Shown here: one piece after another, positions 28,785 to 37,804 of the stretch | How the letters are laid out: each line of letters begins with the position of its first letter | How positions within the stretch are numbered: the stretch's first letter is position 1 | Source: Zoogloea sp. | GTDB taxonomy: Bacteria; Pseudomonadota; Gammaproteobacteria; Burkholderiales; Rhodocyclaceae | Assembly (NCBI RefSeq): GCF_028689785.1 | Contig: NZ_JAQVCN010000018.1 | Location: 1-64,000, forward strand | Direction of reading: 5' to 3' | DNA: 64,000 bases | Program-made: the position numbers and the translations under genes | Notes under the pieces: generated by a model | The model's database searches: none | The model's input: the letters and a program-made list of their open reading frames with translations, nothing else | Told to the model about the DNA's origin: nothing

Positions 28785-29407
28785 TGATTCGTACCCGCAC
28801 GCTAGGCGTCCTGCTGGCTTCGCTGCTTTTCGCCGTCGGCACCGCCCACGCCGATGCCCTGGCACAGCTCAAGCAGTTCATGGATGGTACCCGCTCGGCG
28901 CGGGGCAGCTTCACCCAACAGGTGTTCTCCAAATCGGGGCGCAAGCCCCAGCAGGCCAGCGGCACTTTTGCTTTCTCGCGGCCGGGCAAGTTCCGCTGGA
29001 CTTACGAGAAGCCCTATGCCCAGTTGCTGGTGGGGGATGGCAGCAAACTGTGGGCCTGGGACCAGGAGCTGAACCAGGTCACCACCAAAAAGCTGGGCCA
29101 GGCCCTGGGTAGTACCCCGGCGGCCATCCTGGCCGGTGACAATTCGCTGGAAAAGAATTTCACCCTGCAGGATGATGGTGCCGCCGATGGCATGGAATGG
29201 GTCGAGGCCCGGCCCAAGGCCGATGACAGCAGCTTCGAGCGCATCCGCATGGGTTTCTCCGGTGGTCAGCTCAAAGCCATGGTGCTGCACGACAACTTCG
29301 GTCAGACCACCTCCCTGAACTTCCTGCAGATGGAGCGCAATCCGTCCCTTGATGCCGGGCTGTTCCGCTTCGTGCCGCCCAAGGGCGCCGACGTGATCGG
29401 CGACTAG
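28784..29407 (+). CDS. lolA: outer-membrane lipoprotein carrier protein LolA
   Basis: LolA ferries lipoproteins across the periplasm from LolCDE to LolB. The 207-residue precursor has a signal peptide (ending AHADA near residue 24). Family matches are RGSFTQQVFSKSG, ASGTFAFSRPGKFRWTYEKPY and a C-terminal FRFVPPKGADVI. The ATG at 28784 is preferred over a GTG three bases upstream because AAGGAG fits it better. It overlaps the ftsK stop by one base, giving the order ftsK-lolA-rarA. Confidence 0.94.
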   Translation: MIRTRTLGVLLASLLFAVGTAHADALAQLKQFMDGTRSARGSFTQQVFSKSGRKPQQASGTFAFSRPGKFRWTYEKPYAQLLVGDGSKLWAWDQELNQVTTKKLGQALGSTPAAILAGDNSLEKNFTLQDDGAADGMEWVEARPKADDSSFERIRMGFSGGQLKAMVLHDNFGQTTSLNFLQMERNPSLDAGLFRFVPPKGADVIGD

Positions 29408-29422
29408 GCTGCACCGCTGCCC

Positions 29423-30757
29423 ATGGCCGACCTGTTCGACACCCTCGATCCGCCGCGTCAGCCCCTGGCCGAGGCCATGCGTCCGCAGACCATCGCCGAC
29501 GTGATCGGGCAGAAGCACCTGCTCGGCCCGGGCAAGCCCCTGGCCCTGGCCTTTCAGTCAGGAAAACCCCATTCCATGATCCTGTGGGGGCCGCCGGGGG
29601 TGGGCAAGACCACCCTGGCGCGGCTGATGGCGCGCGCCTTCGATGCAGAGTTTGAGTCTCTCTCCGCCGTGTTCTCGGGCGTCAAGGATATCCGCGAGGC
29701 TATCGCCCGTGCCGAGGCCCAGCGTAGTCGGGGGCGTCATACCATCCTCTTCGTGGATGAAGTGCATCGCTTCAACAAGGCGCAACAGGATGCCTTTCTG
29801 CCCTATGTGGAGCAGGGCCTGGTCACCTTGATCGGAGCAACGACCGAGAACCCTTCCTTTGAGGTGAACTCGGCGCTGCTGTCCCGGGCTGCTGTGTATG
29901 TGCTGGAATCCCTCAGCCAGGCGGAGTTGGCCGAACTGTTCGAGCGTGCGCGGCATGTGGCCTGCCCTGCGCTGGCCTTCGAGGACGATGCCCGTGACCG
30001 CTTGACGGGCTTTGCCGATGGCGATGCCCGCCGCCTGCTCAATTTGGTGGAGCAGGTGACCACGGCGGCCACTACCGCCGGGGTCAACCCAGTGACGCCG
30101 GCCTTCATCGACGAAGCCCTGTCGCGCAACCTGAGGCGTTTTGACAAGGGGGGCGAGGCTTTCTACGACCAGATCTCGGCACTCCACAAGTCCATCCGCG
30201 GATCGGACCCGGACGCGGCTCTTTACTGGCTGTGCCGCATGCTCGACGGCGGTGCCGAGCCCTTGTACATGGGGCGGCGGCTGGTGCGTATGGCGATCGA
30301 GGATATCGGCCTGGCGGACCCCCGGGCGCTGGATATCTGCCTCAATGCCTGTGCGACCTTCGAGCGCCTGGGCTCACCGGAAGGGGAGTTGGCCCTGGGC
30401 CAGGCGGCAGTCTTTCTGGCTTGTGCCGCCAAATCGAATGCGGTTTACAAGGCGTATAATGCGGCGCGTCAATTTGTGAAGCAGGATGTTTCCCGGCCCG
30501 TGCCGATACACCTGCGCAACGCGCCGACAAAGCTCATGAAGAAACTGGGCTACGGCAAGGCCTATCGCTACGCCCATGATGAACCGGGGGCCTACGCGGC
30601 CGGCGAATCGTATCTGCCTGAAGGCATGCAGAGGCCTGGCTGGTATGAACCGACGGGCCGCGGGCTGGAAGCAAAGATCGCCGAGAAACTGGAGCGCCTG
30701 CGGGAACTCGACCGGGAGTACGAAGCCCGGAAAGGAAACCCGTCAGGCGGGAAGTGA
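29423..30757 (+). CDS. rarA: replication-associated recombination protein A
   Basis: RarA is a AAA+ ATPase that acts at stalled replication forks. The 444-residue protein has Walker A GPPGVGKT at 56-63, Walker B ILFVDEVHRFNK, sensor 1 GATTENPSFEVN and the C-terminal tetramerisation region (RNAPTKLMKKLGYGKAYRYAHDE). It follows lolA by 15 bases, in the arrangement ftsK-lolA-rarA-serS common in proteobacteria. Confidence 0.96.
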   Translation: MADLFDTLDPPRQPLAEAMRPQTIADVIGQKHLLGPGKPLALAFQSGKPHSMILWGPPGVGKTTLARLMARAFDAEFESLSAVFSGVKDIREAIARAEAQRSRGRHTILFVDEVHRFNKAQQDAFLPYVEQGLVTLIGATTENPSFEVNSALLSRAAVYVLESLSQAELAELFERARHVACPALAFEDDARDRLTGFADGDARRLLNLVEQVTTAATTAGVNPVTPAFIDEALSRNLRRFDKGGEAFYDQISALHKSIRGSDPDAALYWLCRMLDGGAEPLYMGRRLVRMAIEDIGLADPRALDICLNACATFERLGSPEGELALGQAAVFLACAAKSNAVYKAYNAARQFVKQDVSRPVPIHLRNAPTKLMKKLGYGKAYRYAHDEPGAYAAGESYLPEGMQRPGWYEPTGRGLEAKIAEKLERLRELDREYEARKGNPSGGK

Positions 30758-30759
30758 TC

Positions 30760-31032
30760 TCAGTGTTGCTCGTAGGGAAGGGGGTGCGCCGCAATGAAGC
30801 GGGCGCAGGCATCCCGGAAGCGCTTGGCTTTGGCCCGATCACCGCGCTCTTCGGCGGCATCCACCAGGTCGAGCATGAACTGGGTGAGCATCAAGGTGCC
30901 TTCGCGGGTCTGGACAAGCCCACAGGCGATCTGGGCTGCTGCAGCATCGGGGATGTCATGGTGTTCGGCAATGATGGCGACATCTTCGTCGGTCAGGTCG
31001 CAGTAATCCAGGCAGTCTCGAATGGACAACAT
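30760..31032 (-). CDS. small conserved hypothetical protein
   Basis: A 90-residue, acidic, mostly helical protein (LTDEDVAIIAEHHDIPDAAA, then LTQFMLDLVDAAEERGDRAK). AAGGAG seven bases before the ATG at 31032 decides the start. It sits opposite rarA, with the two stops almost touching, in the otherwise conserved rarA-serS interval. I do not recognise a domain. Confidence 0.8.
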   Translation of the reverse strand: MLSIRDCLDYCDLTDEDVAIIAEHHDIPDAAAAQIACGLVQTREGTLMLTQFMLDLVDAAEERGDRAKAKRFRDACARFIAAHPLPYEQH

Positions 31033-31110
31033 CGGGGTCTCCTTCGGTGGTCGCATTGGAATGGCGCAGTCTTTTGCACGCCTCTCTACAATTGTGACAT
31101 TTGAGTTTGT

Positions 31111-31185
31111 GAAATCAAGAAAAGTTTCCGGCTTTCGCTGCTATTAACTTCTTGATTTCTATTGTTTCTAACGCGTCATGCGTTA
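31111..31185. repeat. AT-rich inverted repeats in the serS leader
   Basis: GAAATCAAG-AA-AAGTT (31111-31126) pairs with AACTT-CTTGATTTC (31146-31159) through 14 bp with a two-base bulge. A second short stem, TAACGC-GTCAT-GCGTTA, follows at 31169-31185. No U-run follows, so this is not a clear terminator. The whole interval 31060-31293 is far more AT-rich than the genes around it. It may be a leader structure, a binding site or the end of the opposite-strand gene's promoter region. Confidence 0.5.
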
Positions 31186-31281
31186 AATGCATGCTGCGGC
31201 GCAATATAACCGAAAAATAGTGGTAGTGTTTGAGCAATTTCCGGGCCGCTGCTGTTTTGATAGGCTAATTTTCTGATTTGA

Positions 31282-32580
<1,299 letters not shown>

Positions 32581-32640
32581 CGTGATCCGCTAGCCGGGAA
32601 GCCTCGCTTTCCGGTTTTCGGAGCATCAGATTTTCTGTAT

Positions 32641-32656
32641 ATTAGAAAGCTCTAAT
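32641..32656. promoter_or_regulatory. possible operator of AhpD-like gene
   Basis: ATTAGA-AAGC-TCTAAT is a perfect 6-bp inverted repeat 19 bases before the ATG of the carboxymuconolactone-decarboxylase-like gene, in an AT-rich promoter region. It resembles operators of small dimeric repressors; the regulator is not in the window. Confidence 0.45.
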
Positions 32657-32674
32657 TTGTTTGGAGCTTTCACC

Positions 32675-33037
32675 ATGAGCAGCAAGTCCTTCGTCCAGAT
32701 CACCGGAGACCTGAACAAGGGCCTCAAGGCCCTCCATGCCGAGATCCCCGATACCATGAAGGGCTTTTCCGGCATGGCCAAGGAGGCGATGAAGGAAGGC
32801 GCCTTGTCGGCCTTACAGAAAGAGCTCATCGCCCTGGCTATCGGCGTGTCGGCACGCTGCGATGGCTGCATCGGCTTTCACGTCAAGGCCCTGATTCGCC
32901 TCGGCATGACCCGCGAGCAGCTCATGGAAACTCTGGGCATCTGTACCTACATGGGCGGCGGCCCGAGCCTGATGTATGCGGCAGAGGCCGTACGCGCCTA
33001 CGACGAATTTACCGCCGCGGCCAAACCCGCCGAATGA
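32675..33037 (+). CDS. AhpD-like carboxymuconolactone decarboxylase family protein
   Basis: The 120-residue protein has the redox-active AhpD motif C-x2-C-x3-H (CDGCIGFH near residues 65-72), followed by a helical trimer-forming segment. Such proteins act as peroxidase-like or thiol-disulfide enzymes in oxidative stress. GGAG lies nine bases before the chosen ATG; an ATG six codons upstream lacks one. It is transcribed alone. Confidence 0.9.
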   Translation: MSSKSFVQITGDLNKGLKALHAEIPDTMKGFSGMAKEAMKEGALSALQKELIALAIGVSARCDGCIGFHVKALIRLGMTREQLMETLGICTYMGGGPSLMYAAEAVRAYDEFTAAAKPAE

Positions 33038-33060
33038 CTGGTATTTCCTGCGATTTGATA

Positions 33061-33066
33061 TATAAT
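33061..33066 (+). promoter_or_regulatory. -10 box of tRNA-Ser promoter
   Basis: A perfect TATAAT 47 bases before the tRNA 5' end. No good -35 hexamer is seen. Confidence 0.5.
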
Positions 33067-33112
33067 CTCTGCCTTCGATCAGCCGACAGCGTCTGCTGAA
33101 AGCCAGGCACCA

Positions 33113-33202
33113 GGAGAGGTGGCAGAGTGGTCGAATGCGCCGGACTCGAAATCCGGTATACGGTTCTCCGTATCGAGGGTTCGAATCCCTCCTTCTCCGC
33201 CA
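33113..33202 (+). tRNA. tRNA-Ser(CGA)
   Basis: A 90-base tRNA with a 7-bp acceptor stem (GGAGAGG with CTTCTCC, one G-U), an anticodon loop CTCGAAA giving CGA, a long variable arm typical of serine tRNA (TACGG...CCGTA), a T arm GAGGG-TTCGAAT-CCCTC and an encoded CCA. It reads the codon UCG. Confidence 0.97.
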
Positions 33203-33205
33203 GAT

Positions 33206-33236
33206 AAAAAGCCCTTGAGAAATCAAGGGCTTTTTT
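33206..33236 (+). terminator. terminator after tRNA-Ser
   Basis: A stem of AAGCCCTTGA/TCAAGGGCTT with a GAAA loop is followed by TTTTTT, three bases after the tRNA. Confidence 0.93.
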
Positions 33237-33396
33237 GCATTTGGCCGGCCTCTCTGTTTTGCGCCGTCTGCCACCCGGCGTGGCGCTTCTCCAATCGACT
33301 TGAATCCGTTTGCCTCGTATTTTGGACAGCGGCTTGCCGATCCGTCACCTGCTTGCACGCAGAGGTTTTTCGAATTTTCCATTCGGAATATCTGAA

Positions 33397-33438
33397 TTGA
33401 CTTTTGTGTTCATGTGAATACAATTGTGTTCAATGTGA
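33397..33438 (+). promoter_or_regulatory. promoter with direct-repeat operator ahead of the stress operon
   Basis: A sigma70-type promoter is visible: TTGACT (33397-33402), a 16-base spacer and TACAAT (33419-33424). Two direct repeats, TTGTGTTCATGTGA (33404-33417) and TTGTGTTCAATGTGA (33424-33438), begin exactly 20 bases apart. They cover the spacer and the transcription start, as expected for a repressor bound on one face of the helix. The first gene of the operon looks like a ribbon-helix-helix protein, so autoregulation is likely. Confidence 0.7.
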
Positions 33439-33457
33439 CATGTGCATGGAGAGGCGT

Positions 33458-33958
33458 ATGAGTCAGGCAGGTGGCATGGAGCCGATCTCCGCACGCATAC
33501 CCGGCGATTTGTATCTGTGGCTGGCCCAGCTGCGTGTCGATGGTGCGTCCACCAACAGCGACAAACTGCGTGTCCTGCTCGGCCAGCTCAAGCGCCAGCA
33601 TGACGGTGCCCTTGACTATGCCGCGGCCCATGCCTGGGCGCGGGAGCTGACGGGGCAGCTGCGGGAATCTCTGGTTGTGCTTGAAGGGCAGGGGGAGACG
33701 CACTCGGAAGTGCTGGGCGCCATCCTGGATTTCACGACGGCTGCCTTGGCCGCCATCGTCAGTCAGGCCCCGAAAGACGCCAGCCAGGCTGCCAGGCTTG
33801 AGGACACGCTCGTCCGGAGGAGCTTTGCCCTGTGCGAAACCTTGCTGCGACAGGCCCTCACAGCCTCGGCTGCTGCGCACGACCGCGAGGTCATCCGGCG
33901 CCATGTGGCCGCTACTGTCGAGATTGCTACGAGTCTTCCCCTCAAGAAAGGAGCCTGA
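33458..33958 (+). CDS. RHH-like protein heading the PspA-flotillin operon
   Basis: The 166-residue protein begins with a short strand-helix-helix pattern (EPISARIPGDLYLWLAQLRV, then a helix with SDKLRVLLGQLK) resembling a ribbon-helix-helix DNA-binding domain. A longer helical C-terminus (about residues 55-165) has no recognised family. GGAGAGG precedes the ATG at 33458. It ends one base before pspA, so it is the first gene of a four-gene operon and probably its regulator. The direct repeats in the promoter support this. Confidence 0.75.
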   Translation: MSQAGGMEPISARIPGDLYLWLAQLRVDGASTNSDKLRVLLGQLKRQHDGALDYAAAHAWARELTGQLRESLVVLEGQGETHSEVLGAILDFTTAALAAIVSQAPKDASQAARLEDTLVRRSFALCETLLRQALTASAAAHDREVIRRHVAATVEIATSLPLKKGA

Positions 33959-33959
33959 A

Positions 33960-34628
33960 ATGGCGGATTCCCTGAAAACCCGTGTTGGTCGCGTGATTGC
34001 CGGGGGTGTGCATGCCTTGCTGGATCGCCTGGAGGATCAGGCTCCGGAAGCTGTGATGGAGCAGACCTTGCGCGAGGCCGACAAGGTGATCGAGGACGTG
34101 CGCCATGAGCTCGGAATCGTCGCGGCCAACCGCCATCTGTCCCAGCAGCAACATGCCAGCCTGAACGCCCAGCATGCCCGCCTCGCTGAACAGATCGAGC
34201 AGGCCATGGCCGAGGGCCGCGACGAGCTGGTGCGCGCCGGGGTGGCGCGGCAGCTCGATATCGAGGCCCAGCTCCCGGTGCTTGAAAATACCTTGTCCGA
34301 GCACGCCCTCCAGGAGCGCGAGCTGCAGGGCTTCGTTGCTGCCCTGCTGGCCAAGAAGCGCGAGATGGCGGAGGCGCTCTCGGAATTCCGCAAGAGCCGT
34401 GCCGCGGTGGCGCAAACAGGCGTCAAGACGGGGGCTGCCGGCGCGGAGCAGCGCATTGGTGTGGTCAGCGACGCCTTTGACCGCCTCTACGAGCGCCAGA
34501 CAGGGCTCACCGCCTCCACTTGGGGCAGCACGCTGCAGCAGGCCGCGCAGCTCAGGGAGCTCGACGAGCTTGTGCGTGACAACAAGATCGCCGAGCGTAT
34601 CGCCCAGCTCAAGGCAGGCCGGGGGTGA
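33960..34628 (+). CDS. pspA: PspA/IM30 family membrane-stress protein
   Basis: PspA/IM30 proteins are ESCRT-III-like coiled-coil proteins that polymerise on damaged inner membrane. The 222-residue product has long helices through most of its length (TLREADKVIEDVRHELGIVA, then HALQERELQGFVAALLAKKR). An amphipathic N-terminal helix precedes them. It lacks the sigma54 promoter and PspF partner of the enteric system. It overlaps the next gene by four bases in GTGA. Confidence 0.85.
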   Translation: MADSLKTRVGRVIAGGVHALLDRLEDQAPEAVMEQTLREADKVIEDVRHELGIVAANRHLSQQQHASLNAQHARLAEQIEQAMAEGRDELVRAGVARQLDIEAQLPVLENTLSEHALQERELQGFVAALLAKKREMAEALSEFRKSRAAVAQTGVKTGAAGAEQRIGVVSDAFDRLYERQTGLTASTWGSTLQQAAQLRELDELVRDNKIAERIAQLKAGRG

Positions 34629-35251
34629 GTCTTTTCGCTGCGGAGCAAACCCTGCCTTTTGGGATCGCCTTTGCCCTGATCATCGGCATTGGCTTGCTTG
34701 AGGGAATCGGCATGCTGATCTCCCTCAGCCCGAGCAACATGCTGGACGACCTCATTCCCGAGATCGACGGTGACAGCGGGCTGGATCGGGTGCTGGGCTG
34801 GCTGCACCTGGGCAAGGTGCCGGCGCTGGTCCTGCTACTGCTGTTTCTGGCCGGTTACACGCTCTTCGGCTACGGCCTGCAGATTGTGGCCCGGGGGCTC
34901 TTCGGGGGCTACCTGCCGGCCTGGATCGCGGGCGTGCTGGCGGTGCCGTCCGGGCTGGCAACCGTGCGCGGCCTGGGCGCGCTGGTGGCCCACATCATCC
35001 CCCGGGACGAGACCAGCAGTGTCAGCGAGCAGACCCTGATCGGGCGTGTTGGCGTGATCGTGGGTGGTACGGCCCGCCGCGGGCTCGCCGCCCAGGCCCG
35101 CGTCAGGGATGGCCTTGGGCGCTCCCACTACCTGATGGTCGAACCCGACCTGGATGACGCTGTGCTCGAAGACGGGACGCAGGTGCTTATCGTGAGCAAG
35201 GTGGGTGCCTTCCATCGCTGCATCGCCAACCCTCATCCCACCCTGATCTAG
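34625..35251 (+). CDS. YqiJ-like membrane protein (OB-fold C-terminus)
   Basis: The 208-residue protein has three or four membrane segments (about residues 12-32, 62-82, 85-115) and a C-terminal OB-fold-like domain (SEQTLIGRVGVIVGGTARRG...VLEDGTQVLIVSKV), as in the YqiJ/NfeD partners of flotillins. Start is GTG at 34625, overlapping the pspA stop. It sits directly before the flotillin gene, the standard YqiJ-YqiK arrangement. Confidence 0.87.
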   Translation: MSLFAAEQTLPFGIAFALIIGIGLLEGIGMLISLSPSNMLDDLIPEIDGDSGLDRVLGWLHLGKVPALVLLLLFLAGYTLFGYGLQIVARGLFGGYLPAWIAGVLAVPSGLATVRGLGALVAHIIPRDETSSVSEQTLIGRVGVIVGGTARRGLAAQARVRDGLGRSHYLMVEPDLDDAVLEDGTQVLIVSKVGAFHRCIANPHPTLI

Positions 35252-35301
35252 GCGCCGCCGCTGGCGCTGCACCTTTTCAAACCTCCAAGAAAGATCTTCG
35301 A

Positions 35302-37047
35302 ATGACCAACTTGATCGAAATGCTGGGTCTGGCAGGCATCGTGCTGATCGCGTTGCTGGCTGTCGGCATCGTGTTTGCACGCCTCTACAAACGCTCAACC
35401 AAGGAAACCGCCTTTGTGCGCACCGGCCTGGGTGGGCAGAAAGTCATCATGGATGGCGGCGCCATCGTGCTACCGGTGTTTCATGAGCGGGTGCTCGTCA
35501 ATATGAACACCCTGAAGCTTGAGGTGTTGCGACGGGAACGGGAGAGTCTGATCACCAAGGACCGGATGCGGGTGGATGTGACGGCCGCCTTCTTCGTGCG
35601 GGTCAAGCAGACCGAAGAGTCGATCAGCATTGCCGCGCAAACGTTGGGTGCACGCACTATGAGCCCTGACGAGCTGAAGACTCTGGTGGAGGACAAGTTC
35701 GTGGATTCTCTGCGGGCCACGGCGGCTACCATGACCATCCAGGAGCTCCAGGACAAGCGCCGGGATTTTGTACAGGCGGTCCAGAATGCGGTGGCGGAAG
35801 ACCTGGAGAAGAATGGCCTTGAGCTGGAGTCTGTATCCCTGACCAGCCTGGATCAGACAGACAAGCAGTTCTTCAACCCCAACAACGCCTTTGATGCCGA
35901 GGGCCTGACCCGCCTTACCGAGCAGACCGAGGCACGGCGCAAGCAGCGTAATGACGTGGAGCAGGACACGGAAGTCCTGGTCCGCACCAAGAACCTGGAA
36001 GCGACGCGCCTGAAGCTCACCATCGAGAAGGATGAGGAGTTTGCGTCCCTGTCGCAGAGGCGCGAAATCGAGAACAGCCGCGCCGAACAGGCGGCCCTGA
36101 TCGCCACCCAGCAGGCCGAGCGCAACCGGGAGGCCGAGGCCGCCAAGATCAATGCGGAGCTGCAGGTCAGCCAGAAGCGCATTGAGTCGGAGCGGGAGAT
36201 CAAGGCCGCCGAGATCGACAAGAACCTGGCCATCCAGACGCGGGAGATCGACAAGAATCTGGCTGTCCAGACCCGGGAGATCGAGCTCGAACGCAAGACC
36301 GAGATGCAGAGGGCCGAGCAGCGCAAGCAGGTGGAGATTGCCCGGCAGGACACCCAGATCGCCATCGCCACCAAGTCCCGCGAGCAGTCCGATGCCGACG
36401 CGGCCGCCAACCTGGCCCGGGCCGAGGCGGTGAAGGCGGAGGAACTGGTCAATACCGCCCGTCAGGTGGCGGTGGCAGAGCGGGAAAAGAGCATCCAGCT
36501 GATCGAGGCATCCAAGGAGGCCGAGCAGAGCGCCATTGCCATCAAGGTGTCGGCCTCTGCCGAAAAGGAAGCGGCCCTCGACCGGGCCGATGCCATCACC
36601 ATCGAAGCCACGGCGCGTCAGGCCGCAGCCCTGGCGGAAGCCGCCGGCAAGCGGGCCATCAACGAAGCGCTCAACACCCTGTCGGCGGCGCAGGTGGATC
36701 TGCAGGTGCGCACCCTGCTGCTCCAGCAACTGCCTGACATCCTTGAGCAGGCAGTGCGGCCGATGGAGAAAATCGACTCGATCCGCATCCTCCAGGTCAG
36801 CGGCGTGCCCGGCGCACCGGGCAGCACGTCCGGCAGCCCGGGCGTCGGCGGCGCAGGTGGGGCCACGTTTCCGGAGCAGGTGATGAACTCGGCGCTGCAG
36901 TACCAACTGGCCAAGCCGATTGTGGATGCGGTTATGAAGGATGCTGGCCTTTCCAATGAAGGCATCACCGGGATCGCCCAGGCCCTGGGCGGGATGCTGG
37001 TGAAGCCGGAGGAGGCGGACGGTGCGATGCAGGCCGCGAATGCCTGA
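35302..37047 (+). CDS. flotillin-like protein (YqiK family)
   Basis: Flotillins scaffold membrane microdomains. The 581-residue protein has an N-terminal membrane anchor (about residues 6-27), an SPFH/band-7 domain (about 30-200) and a very long charged coiled coil rich in Ala, Glu, Lys and Arg. A tandem motif, EIDKNLAIQTR/EIDKNLAVQTR, occurs near residues 308-330. The C-terminus is Gly/Pro-rich (about 490-520). It is the last gene of the RHH-PspA-YqiJ-flotillin operon. A broken terminator-like stem lies 30 bases after it. Confidence 0.93.
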   Translation: MTNLIEMLGLAGIVLIALLAVGIVFARLYKRSTKETAFVRTGLGGQKVIMDGGAIVLPVFHERVLVNMNTLKLEVLRRERESLITKDRMRVDVTAAFFVRVKQTEESISIAAQTLGARTMSPDELKTLVEDKFVDSLRATAATMTIQELQDKRRDFVQAVQNAVAEDLEKNGLELESVSLTSLDQTDKQFFNPNNAFDAEGLTRLTEQTEARRKQRNDVEQDTEVLVRTKNLEATRLKLTIEKDEEFASLSQRREIENSRAEQAALIATQQAERNREAEAAKINAELQVSQKRIESEREIKAAEIDKNLAIQTREIDKNLAVQTREIELERKTEMQRAEQRKQVEIARQDTQIAIATKSREQSDADAAANLARAEAVKAEELVNTARQVAVAEREKSIQLIEASKEAEQSAIAIKVSASAEKEAALDRADAITIEATARQAAALAEAAGKRAINEALNTLSAAQVDLQVRTLLLQQLPDILEQAVRPMEKIDSIRILQVSGVPGAPGSTSGSPGVGGAGGATFPEQVMNSALQYQLAKPIVDAVMKDAGLSNEGITGIAQALGGMLVKPEEADGAMQAANA

Positions 37048-37077
37048 TCTGCGCCTGAGCGCCAGATAAATCCAAAG

Positions 37078-37091
37078 CCCGCCGAGGCGGG
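37078..37091 (+). terminator. possible terminator of flotillin operon, disrupted by IS remnant
   Basis: CCCGCC-GA-GGCGGG forms a stem right after the flotillin gene. The expected U-run is missing, and an IS-like inverted repeat begins four bases later, suggesting insertion into the terminator. A full hairpin with a T-run lies inside the IS end at 37117-37145 and may now serve as the terminator. Confidence 0.5.
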
Positions 37092-37116
37092 GTCTTCAGA
37101 CTGCTGACAAAGCCCC

Positions 37117-37145
37117 AAGCCCCCGCCCGCCGGGGGCTTGTTTTT
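37117..37145 (+). terminator. hairpin terminator inside the IS left end
   Basis: A 9-bp stem AAGCCCCCG/CGGGGGCTT with a five-base loop is followed by GTTTTT. It probably ends transcription of the flotillin operon. Confidence 0.75.
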
Positions 37146-37157
37146 CATAATATCGGC

Positions 37158-37540
37158 ATGCTCAAGCCTGCTGCCGCCACCGCTCAGACCGAACTGGAGA
37201 GGGTGACGCTGGACCAACTGGTTCTGCGTGATCACCTGCTTCGCCTGATCGACACTCACATCCGCTTCGACTTCATCCGCGAGAAGACCGAAGGTCTCTA
37301 CTGTGCCAACAACGGCCGCCCGGCAATCGACCCGGTGGTGTTGTTCAAGATGCTGTTCGTCGGCTAGCTGGTCGAGGTGCACTCCGAGCGTCGGCTGGTG
37401 CGCGAGATCGAGGTCAATGTGGCCTACCGCTGGTTTCTCGGGCTGCGCCTGACCTACAAGGTTCCCGACGCATCCACGCTGAGCCAGAACCGCCGGCGTC
37501 GCTTTGCCGGGACGGGGATCGAGCACAAGCTCATCGGCGG
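37158..37540 (+). pseudogene. IS1182-family transposase fragment
   Basis: The N-terminal part of an IS1182-type transposase is recognisable: DHLLRLIDTHIRFDFIREK and GRPAIDPVVLFKMLF. It is interrupted by an in-frame TAG at 37365-37367. The frame resumes with SERRLVREIEVNVAYRWFLG and PDASTLSQNRRRRF. Similarity ends near 37540 and the DDE catalytic region is missing. Confidence 0.85.
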
Positions 37541-37774
37541 GCGCGGCCTGTATGGGGAGATGGGCTACGGCCGCCCCAGCCACCGGGCCGCCGCCCTTTT
37601 TGGCCCGAAATTCCGGCTTTACCACGCCCTCACAAGCGCTCTACGCGGCCAACATCTCCTCTTTCTCCAGATGAGCGCCACGGGCTCAGGCCGCTACCGG
37701 GCGTTTCCTGTCGTCCGAGAGGGCGTCAGAAAGCACGAACCCCCGGAAAAACCGGGGGTTCGTCAGCAGTCTGA

Positions 37775-37790
37775 GCCCGCTGACGCGGGC
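37775..37790. terminator. short bidirectional stem-loop after asparagine synthase gene
   Basis: GCCCGC-TGAC-GCGGGC lies 15 bases after the stop of the minus-strand asparagine synthase gene. There is no long U-run. A second hairpin, CCCCCGG-AAAAA-CCGGGGG (37739-37757), follows in the IS right end. Confidence 0.4.
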
Positions 37791-37804
37791 TTATGATTTC
37801 GGGC

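Larger units (their letters stand above)
37095..37774. mobile_element. IS1182-like insertion sequence remnant
   Basis: Imperfect terminal inverted repeats flank the region: TTCAGACTGCTGACAAAGCC at 37095-37114 and its inverted relative GGGGTTCGTCAGCAGTCTGA ending at 37774. About 680 bases remain, against roughly 1.7 kb in intact IS1182 elements. The transposase is interrupted (see next entry), so the element is dead. No clear target-site duplication is visible. Confidence 0.75.
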
